Assembly (NCBI GenBank): GCA_002794785.1
Contig: NBBA01000005.1
Location: forward strand, 2,046,001-2,110,000
From: Coniferiporia sulphurascens
Lineage: Eukaryota; Basidiomycota; Agaricomycetes; Hymenochaetales; Hymenochaetaceae
DNA: 64,000 nucleotides
Direction of reading: 5' to 3'
Below are positions 57,013 to 64,000 of this stretch, piece by piece. The notes beneath the pieces were generated by a model, which saw nothing but the letters and a program-made list of their open reading frames with translations, was not told the origin of the DNA and searched no databases. Made by a program: the position numbers and the translations under genes. How positions within the stretch are numbered: position 1 is the stretch's first letter; every line of letters starts with the position of its first letter.

Positions 57013-59169
57013 TTATGAGTCCTCAAACAGAGCCGACAGAGCCTTGCCTAAAGGTCTGGCCTGCGGATCCTTCGCCCAGCACCGCTCCACCGCTTCCCAG
57101 TGCGTGTCCCGCACGCATCTCTCCCCCATCGGCCGTTTGGGCCGGACGCCGGGCACGACGTATTTTAGCAGTACCTCCATCTCGTTTTGCACGTAGTGGT
57201 ACGGTATGTCACCCGAGAAGATCTAAGTAGGCGTCATGTGAGAAGCGTGTGAGCAGAGCAAAAGAAGCGTGGTCGCTCACCTCAAAGGCGACGGACCCAA
57301 AGGAGTATACGTCGCTCTGCAGCGTTAAGCGCGGAGACGAGCTATCATCGTCGTCAAATGCATACAGCTCGGGGGCCGTCCAGCGGACGGAGCCGCCGAC
57401 GCCAGAAGTGAAGCGCGACATGGACGGGAGGTCGAAGTCCCGTGCAAGAATGGAGAGGCCGAAATCCGAGAGACATGCGCTGTGGTCCTCGTTGATCAGG
57501 ACATTCGCCTAAGATAAAGGTCAGAAGCTACCTTCCGGTGGAGCAGGATCAAGGAATGCGTACCCCAGTCAAGTCACCGTGAATAATGGCGTTGGAGTGC
57601 ACTGAGAAGTAGTTTAATGGCGTCAGTGGCTAGCCGTGTTTTATGGTGAGGACGCTACACACGATAAGTCAAGCCAGTTGCAATTTCACGAATCTACAAA
57701 CACTCGATGATCAATATGATCGCCAGTAAAAAAATTGGAACTACCACTCACCAATCGCAGCCGTTCAGAGTAAATTAAAGACTTGTGCTTCCGCAAGAAA
57801 GACGGTAGCGACCCATTTGAGAACCACGGGAGGATCATAGACGTATACGGACTGAAACCTCTACATGTTCCCAAAAGCTTCACAATATTCGGGTGGTCCA
57901 ATCCATGCCAGATACGAATCTCCGCTCGTAACATCTACATAGCAGCAAGTTCAGTAAAAAGGGAGGATTGAGCACAGACGATGGGGATCACCTTATTCAT
58001 ACGGATACTGACGCCAACGTCCTCAGTGCTGACGGTGTGTTGTCGCAGTACTTTGATGGCAACTTTTTGTTTTAACCGTCGCGTGCGGCTCCATTCGCCC
58101 ATGAAGATATCGGCAAAGCCACCGCACCCACTCGGGAAATTTGTCAGTCTCTTGACCAAATTGCTCAGGTCCGGGACTACGCAAATTCGGACATTTTCAG
58201 AACGTGCACCTCTTTCAAGAACTGAATAAAAACAAGCTTACCCGGAAGCCCGACGTCGGCGTCATATCCATAGGACCAGTGCACTTTGTATGGGACAGGC
58301 TCCGCGGCAGGGCCTTCGCCCATCTTCCGGCGACGTAGGCTCATCAGGTCCATCGCGCGCTCAATATCGCGCGGCGAGCCGCGTGCCATCAAGCTACGCG
58401 CGAGACAGTTCTGGCGAATCTCCGTATCCCAGTCTGGATGGTCCGCCGGCGTGAGCATCAGTGCGTCTTCATGCATGTCGACCGCGCGGTCAAGGTCGCG
58501 TGCATCACCGTGCAGGTCTGCTCGTGTGACATAAGCGTTGCCCAGGTTCACCATCGCCCGCGGGAGCGCTGGGTGCTGCTCGTCTGCACCAGCGCCTGCA
58601 AGCGCACCCGAACCCGGGGCAGACATCGCCTCGACCGCGCCCTCGAGCAACGTAAGCGACTCCACGAGCGAATCTTCGCGACGTGTTCGTGCGAAGTGGT
58701 CGAGGAGCGCAACGCCGAGGTTTGCTTGCACCTCGAGCGTGTCGGCGCCTACCGCAGCGTCGCCCGGATGCCGACGTCCGCGCGCGACGGTGAGGCGGAG
58801 ACTCTCGCGGTCGATACATATTGCCTCCTCGAGATCCTCAAGTGCGCCGTGCTCGTAGTAACGCGACCATAATGCAGCAGCGGTGACTGCGCGTGAGATG
58901 AGGTGTGTGTCTATGTCGGAATCGAGCGCGTCGGGCGATAGACGCGACACGATCGCCCGTCCGAGCGGATCAGCGCCTCTGTCGGAGCGCTCAGACTTGG
59001 AGTCGCTCGGTGGCGTACCGGACGACGAAGAATATTTTCGGCGAGGTGACGCCACCTTCTTCCCCGTTTTGCGAAAGGATTCTTCTGCGGATTTCGTTGC
59101 TTTCATAAGCCGCTGCATAGCGGCCTTGCTCAAACTCGAGCGCCGCGCTGTCTGCTTTGTGCGTGCCAT
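57013..59169 (-). CDS. Histone H3-tail-mimic / TPR-like / protein kinase fusion
   Basis: Protein of 600 residues from exons 59169-58242, 58176-57992, 57934-57752, 57693-57663, 57601-57564, 57508-57281 and 57222-57013. Residues 2-9 are ARTKQTAR, identical to histone H3 residues 1-8. Weaker H3-like spacing follows (RRSSLSKA against KSTGGKA, then Leu 20 positions on, then RKTGKKV). Residues ~85-300 are TPR-like helices with ALEDLEEAICIDRESLRL and DLDRAVDMHEDALMLTPADHPD, as in mushroom TPR proteins. The kinase domain (~311-600) has GCGGFADIFMGEW, VAIKVL, HPNIVKLLG, IIHGDLTGANVLI (HGD for HRD), SDFGLSIL and VRWTAPEL, so it looks active and TKL-like. The start has a strong context (ACCATGG). An in-frame stop within the intron at 58,177-58,241 would end a TPR-only form if the intron were retained. 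Function is unknown. Confidence 0.87.
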
Positions 59170-60163
59170 GGTAGGCTGCTGCTAAGCGGGGGTGAAATTT
59201 TGGGGACAGCCGAGGATTCTCGTCGATTATATGGGGTTGACGGACCCAACTGCACGCTTTGGGCGGTGCAGTTAGCGCGCGCAATTACATGGGGTCAAGA
59301 AGAGCTCGGCCATCAACCCAGATCGACGATTGCTGGAAAACAGAGCCGTGGGACATCAAGAGTTTCCTTACGCGACCCGGCAAACGGTACGCACCCACCG
59401 CGGCAGTGCACACTGCGTATATTTCAACCGTGTCTATGTCCTTCTTCACATTTCTATCGGCGTCCACCATATGTCTGAACCCGTGTTTGATGTTTGCTGT
59501 GTACCTGCATGAAGGTCCTAGAACTTAGTAGTTGAGATAGTTGCTATCATGCGCGATTCGTTGCTGTGTGACCTGTGATGAAGCAAGCGATCGCCGCGCA
59601 GAGTTGGGTAAGACTCCAGACAATGCGCGGGAAAAGGGGACGACTGCACAACTGCAGGCACAGAGCTAATTGCAGGGCCGACGCTGGAAGTTGAATCGAG
59701 CCCGAGTCCGAGTCCGAGCCCATCCCCGGGACTGCGATGGCCGATCAGACAGGTAAATCCAAGAAACCCCTAATAAGGAAAGTCCGTGGAAATCCGCCTT
59801 CCCCTTTGGTTATTCTTAGTTCTGCCAAATCCTCTCCTCTAAAATCCTAATCTTTGCTTTCAAACTCTACGGACGGTGTTTATCCATATGCTCCAGTATT
59901 TCCACTCGGTTCCCGAAAGTGCCGGTGGTATTCAGAGGACGAGAGTCTCAGAGTCATCCCGTGTGCCTTATAATAGTATACATTCATTCGCCTATCCTAT
60001 ATGTCCATAAGCCATCCAATCAAAAGAGATGATGAGTTTCATTCGGACTCCAGGCAAAGTAGGACTCGCCCCTGGCCATTGGCGCACCCCGCACGTCAAT
60101 CACCCTTGACGAGCGGATGACCAGCGCCTGGGGCGCCGTACCGTACGCCGGGCGGCGCAGGCG
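59170..60163. other. Intergenic, upstream of the H3-mimic kinase gene
   Basis: About 1 kb with no supported gene. Short overlapping frames at 59,200-59,530 lack splice support. A short hexamer tract (repeats of GAGTCC, about 59,698-59,728) is present. The promoter of the kinase gene should lie in the left part. Confidence 0.45.
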
Positions 60164-60595
60164 TCATGTTGCCGTCATAAAGAACTCCATAGATCCGAGT
60201 GCGGGTAGAGAAGAGCCGAGTTCACGGTCATGGGGAACCCCTGTGATCTCAAACATTAGGGGTCGCAGAAACCGCTCTTCATCCAGCAAACGGAGCACGT
60301 GAACACGAGCGTCGGTCCTTAAGCGAACCTCCAGTCCAAGCTTTGGGTATTGGTTGCACCACAGTCGGCAGAGTCCGGGATGTTTGTAGCATTCTGCTTT
60401 ACGTTTCGGGACGGATATCCCAACCCCGTAAAAGAAGGTAATAAGTTTACAGACTAAGTTCCAGTTCGGTGTATTTGGAAGCTCGACCTGGCTTGCATCT
60501 TCTCCAGTCGGGGGCAGAATAACAGTAGGGGTCGGGATCGATGAAGCATAGAGAGCAGGAAAGTGAAGCAGCCCGGGCAAGATAGCGTCCTGGAG
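60164..60595 (-). CDS. Hypothetical protein fragment, possible 3' exon
   Basis: An open frame of about 144 codons follows a plausible acceptor (cattag at 60,596-60,601) and ends in TGA at 60,164. It contains the moderately protein-like stretches TPNWNLVCKLITFFYGVGI, LCRLWCNQYPKLGLEVRL and HVLRLLDEERFLRPLMFEI. No start codon or upstream exon could be joined with confidence, and no family was recognised. It may be the last exon of a small uncharacterised gene, a remnant, or chance. Confidence 0.25.
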   Translation of the reverse strand, partial: LQDAILPGLLHFPALYASSIPTPTVILPPTGEDASQVELPNTPNWNLVCKLITFFYGVGISVPKRKAECYKHPGLCRLWCNQYPKLGLEVRLRTDARVHVLRLLDEERFLRPLMFEITGVPHDRELGSSLPALGSMEFFMTAT

Positions 60596-61853
60596 CTAAT
60601 GAAGGGAGCTTAATTGCCTCTTTCAAATGTCATGATGGCCCCCAGATATGAAAGCCAGACCAAACAGATAGGAATATTGCACAAGATATCGGGAGCTATT
60701 GTTGTACGAGAAGCATGGAACCAGAGGCCAATGGGAGGACTTGATGCCCTGTTCTACGCGCTTACCGCATTGCAGCTTGAAATGAACGCAGGTGCAAATT
60801 TGATGAAAGGCGGTGCTCAGAGAGGATAAAACGTGGGTGATACCGATCAATACAACGGGCAGACATCGGGCTGTTGTCGCTGGTCCGTGCATAGTCTTCT
60901 CGTTTCGAGTCAACGTCAGAGCTCATTAGCAGAAATGAGTTTGCTTGAAGGTGGCTCCTAGGCGGGAGCGGCGTCGATCCAATACAAGCGGCGCCGGCAG
61001 ACCAAGTCCGGCCGGGAACAGTACAGGAGGAACGTGCATGAGACGTAAATGGGCGCGCAGCCGGAATGGGTCTGGCTAGACCACATAAGAGGGAACGTGC
61101 CAGTACGGTTGAGTTTAGTGCAGCGAGAACCGCGGTGAAGACGGGACGGCCCGAGAGCATAAAGGCGAGCAAGGCGGACAGAAGGTCGAGGATGACGTGT
61201 CTGTGTGCTGAAGTTTGATAACAATCAGCCTGAGAACGGTTGGCTGGGAGAAGCACAGAGAGCGGGGAAAAGTAGCTGTTATGGTGTAGATGCGCTTTCA
61301 ACGGGTAACGAATAAATGCACGCACGTTTCTTGCCTGCGTCCAGTAGTCCGCAGGGTTGGTATTAGTGTCCGTGGGCGCGTATGTATGTGGCATAGCCTC
61401 ACTCCTCGTGTGCGTATGTGTACAAGCGAGAAAAAGGAGCAAACAAACGTGCGCGCAGTAGCGGTGATTTAAAGCGAAATGTGCGGAGGAGGGCAAGCCA
61501 TGTGCATACTGGAGGCATGAAATTACCCCCAATAATAATAAAATATCACAACGGCACGTGCACACCGTATAAATAAAGTATCTGCAAGTACAAGTGACGC
61601 TATCCGAACTCTGCGCCTCTCCTCCCCGCTTCACGATCTCCCCCTTCCCCGTCCCGACTATTTGCATTTTTCATCTCGTCTGCGACGAGCGGCGGGAAGC
61701 GTGAGTCCGTATACCAACGCGTATTTGTTTCCTTTTTTTGCTGATTTTCTCCGGGCTGACAGACGAGACCCACGGCTTTCTTTTGCCCTTTTTTTCAATT
61801 GTCTTGGTCTGTCTCCGACGTTCCATCCACACTTTGTAACCCTTGCGTCGTCC
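60596..61853. other. Intergenic, upstream of KCS1
   Basis: About 1.26 kb without a supported gene. A 301-codon minus-strand frame (60,762-61,667) is open but low-complexity and was rejected. A TATAAATA is at about 61,568, roughly 285 bp before the KCS1 start, followed by a pyrimidine-rich stretch (61,610-61,800) typical of fungal promoters. Confidence 0.45.
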
Positions 61854-64000
61854 ATGACGGCGGTCCCGGACGCCAGCCAAGTGCAGCCCCAGCGTTCAAG
61901 TCCGATACGCATTCAACCGCCCCTGGCGACGTCTGTGCCCGTGGAGGGGTCCGCCTCGCCCCCTTCGCTCTCCCGGACCGACTTGAACGGACCACCCACA
62001 CCCAGACCGCCATTCTTTTCTCGATCAGCCCTCTCCAGCACTCCATCGCTTCCCAGTACATATTCTAGCAAGGTCGATTCCTCCTTTGTCCCCATCACCG
62101 ACAACGACACGGTCAACTCCTCCCATCCCCGGACATCTTCAGCCCTTGACTTTGCTTACGTAAATGCACCACCTCTTCCACGCCAGCGCACTGGGAGCCA
62201 TAGTTCGCGGCAGCAGCCCGCTCGAGCAATCACTCTCCCTTCCGCGCGGCCGTCGTTTCTGCAGGGACTTTCCCTCCAGGACACACCCCAGACCGCGGTC
62301 CCGAGGTCCAGATCCTCGTCTCCTTCGTCCTCCGGATCGGCATCTTCCTCTTCGTTGCCTTCTTCCCCCGGTCGTGCCGCCCAGACTCCTAATGTCGGCC
62401 CTTCTTCCGGAGTGAGCCGCAAGGTTGCAGAATCTCTTCAGCTTTTCAAAGAGACTACGCACACCCCGGTGGAAGAGATTCCACATATTCCCCTCGGTAG
62501 GCGAAGCTCGGTCAGCAAAAAACGCAAGGCGAGCAAGGCGTCGCTGCTTGGAAAAGACGAGGACGTAGAAGCGGACATCGGTGAGGCGGAACCGGAATAT
62601 GAATTTGTCAAGCGCTCGCAGTGGCCGGACCGTGAAACCGCCGCTCTCAGAAGGGAGAAGAGCTCGACCGCCCTTGAGCGTGTGCGTACACGCGAGAGTG
62701 TGTCGAGTGCGGCCGGCGCGCGGGATCGTGAAAGGTCGGAAAGGAATTATGAGAATGGGAGAAGGATGAGTCGGGGTTCGATCGGAGAAGGTAGCGCGGG
62801 CGACGTTCGACAGTGGGGAAAGGATGTGAGTGCCAATGCGAGCGGGAGTTCTGGTGTTTTGTCGCGCGGCAGACCACATAAGCGACCTTCATGGAAAGAC
62901 TCGACGCCAGTGGCTGATGCCGAACCAACGCTAGTGTCGCCGGAATCGTCAGGTTCAGCATCGAGTATACGCACGTTCCAGGAACAGCGGAGTACGGCAG
63001 AATCGCCGAAGGGGCGTCCCTTTTCGCGGAGCGACCGACGAGTGTATGCGTCAGCGCATTCCTCTCCGTCCCGCTCACCCTCGCGAGGGGCGCCCACATC
63101 ACCCGCTCATGTTCCGGCACCACTTCGTACGTCCCCCACACATCTGGACGCCGTACACAGCGCCTCCATCCCCGCTCTACGGCACTCCTCCCAGGTCTTT
63201 ATTCCCCATCAAGATACCGATTCTCTTTCGACAACACCTGTTCAATCTTCGGCGCCGCCTGTTCCTTACCCTCGTCGTCGGTCCATACTTTTTACTGACA
63301 GCACCTCGGCGACGCCTACGCCTACGCCTACACCCACACCCTTCTTTACAGACGAGGATGATTTTGAACACGACCCCGATTTCGATTTCGACTCTGAATG
63401 GGACACTGCGTCGATCACTACCTCTGCATCCACTCGTACATCACCGCCACTACCGTCACCAGATATCCCACTTGCACACCTTCCGCACGTTCATAACGGG
63501 ACGCCACACCCGACCTTCATCGCGTCTCATGATGATGATTATGGCAATTTTAAGCGAGTAGGTTTACGCAGCCCCGATCGTGCGCGTGCGTTTTCGCCAG
63601 GTACACGTGATGGACGGAATGGCATTAGGGTGGCCATGTCAACGAGTGACGACGATCAGGCTGTTGTGGGCCGCAAGCGGCAGCAGTTGAGCCACACCGA
63701 GTTGGAAGATGCCACTCACGATGCAGATGAGCTCGAGCTTGACGGGCACTTGCCGCACATCCCGCTGAGGCCGTTCCGCAATCAGGTCGGCGGACACAGC
63801 GCGATCTACAAGTTCACGAAGCGCGCCGTTTGCAAAGTGAGTATCGTATCTTTTTGCTGTCTGGCTCGATTGCCCGTTTCCACATTTCTTTTTCCGGAAA
63901 AAAAGTTGCGCAATGGACTTGCGACACAGCTATCTAGTCTCTTTTTTTTGCGCATATATGCAGATTTCTGTATTTTCCCTTTATTGACCTATCCTTTCAT
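61854..64000 (+). CDS. KCS1: Inositol hexakisphosphate kinase Kcs1, 3' truncated
   Basis: 5' part of the kinase that makes inositol pyrophosphates (5-InsP7), signals for phosphate and energy status. The first exon runs 61854-63836 (661 codons, phase 0). The intron that follows starts with gtgagt and appears to continue past the window end, because the sequence after the next AG does not resume the family motif. Almost all of the visible protein is disordered, rich in Ser, Pro, Arg and Thr, with a TPTPTPTP run and an acidic block (DEDDFEHDPDFDFDSEWD). The recognisable part is the last 30 residues, HIPLRPFRNQVGGHSAIYKF then TKRAVCK. This matches the start of the Kcs1/IP6K catalytic region. The catalytic core lies outside the window. 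Confidence 0.88.
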   Translation, partial: MTAVPDASQVQPQRSSPIRIQPPLATSVPVEGSASPPSLSRTDLNGPPTPRPPFFSRSALSSTPSLPSTYSSKVDSSFVPITDNDTVNSSHPRTSSALDFAYVNAPPLPRQRTGSHSSRQQPARAITLPSARPSFLQGLSLQDTPQTAVPRSRSSSPSSSGSASSSSLPSSPGRAAQTPNVGPSSGVSRKVAESLQLFKETTHTPVEEIPHIPLGRRSSVSKKRKASKASLLGKDEDVEADIGEAEPEYEFVKRSQWPDRETAALRREKSSTALERVRTRESVSSAAGARDRERSERNYENGRRMSRGSIGEGSAGDVRQWGKDVSANASGSSGVLSRGRPHKRPSWKDSTPVADAEPTLVSPESSGSASSIRTFQEQRSTAESPKGRPFSRSDRRVYASAHSSPSRSPSRGAPTSPAHVPAPLRTSPTHLDAVHSASIPALRHSSQVFIPHQDTDSLSTTPVQSSAPPVPYPRRRSILFTDSTSATPTPTPTPTPFFTDEDDFEHDPDFDFDSEWDTASITTSASTRTSPPLPSPDIPLAHLPHVHNGTPHPTFIASHDDDYGNFKRVGLRSPDRARAFSPGTRDGRNGIRVAMSTSDDDQAVVGRKRQQLSHTELEDATHDADELELDGHLPHIPLRPFRNQVGGHSAIYKFTKRAVCKVSIVSFCCLARLPVSTFLFPEKKLRNGLATQLSSLFFLRIYADFCIFPLLTYPF

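Noticed and set aside
60762..61667. 301-codon open frame on the minus strand
   Set aside because: It is rich in His/Cys/Thr/Ser runs such as CTHTHTRS, has no family resemblance, and covers the promoter and TATA-like region of KCS1. Open by composition only.
62139..62879. 246-codon minus-strand frame
   Set aside because: Antisense shadow of the KCS1 first exon, which is open for 661 codons and ends in a recognised Kcs1 motif.

Overview
The window is nuclear DNA of a filamentous basidiomycete, most likely an Agaricomycete. Genes are dense (27 called in 64 kb, on both strands) and cut by many short introns, mostly 47-65 nt, with GT..AG ends. The protein families are fungal: Kre6/Skn1 glucan synthase, Ytp1, Kex2, a DUF6697-like protein, a CCCH/DUF7923-like pair, and a TPR-plus-kinase protein of mushroom type. 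Exons were joined by hand from splice signals, reading frame and family resemblance. Every multi-exon model closes in frame, but none has been checked against RNA or a database.

Layout. 1-3,045: end of a C2H2 zinc-finger gene, then a Vps17-like PX-BAR sorting nexin (minus). 4,330-9,202: two tandem paralogues with a coiled coil, a DUF7923-like domain and CCCH fingers. 9,594-12,295: Rho GDI, then COQ2. 13,923-18,496: Ytp1-like membrane protein and ribosomal protein eS25. 18,789-24,119: glucosidase II beta and kexin, divergent around one promoter region. 24,504-29,423: a DUF4336 protein and a glutamate carboxypeptidase II-like M28 peptidase. 29,798-35,116: a CK1-family kinase and Kre6/Skn1, divergent. 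35,117-37,695 is gene-poor. 37,696-42,501: class 3 lipase, Spt4 and the mitochondrial glycine carrier Hem25. 42,645-49,002: acyl-CoA dehydrogenase, Arl2, a BTB protein and an O-fucosyltransferase-like protein. 49,154-56,554: a DUF6697-like protein, the m6A methyltransferase Ime4/METTL3 and the forkhead factor Fhl1. 57,013-59,169: the histone-tail/TPR/kinase protein. 60,581-61,853 is gene-poor. 61,854-end: start of the inositol hexakisphosphate kinase Kcs1.

Most genes are conserved housekeeping genes. Glucosidase II, kexin, Kre6, Ytp1, Vps17, Rho GDI and the fucosyltransferase-like protein all belong to secretory, endosomal or cell-wall biology. COQ2, Hem25 and the acyl-CoA dehydrogenase are mitochondrial. 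Spt4, Fhl1 and Ime4 act in gene expression.

Two observations stand out. The first is a 600-residue protein at 57,013-59,169 whose first eight residues after Met are ARTKQTAR, identical to the histone H3 tail, followed by TPR-like helices and a complete protein kinase domain. The second is the Rho GDI gene, which keeps its reading frame only if a single-nucleotide exon (position 10,293) is spliced between two 53-nt introns. Four introns with GC donors are also supported by frame.
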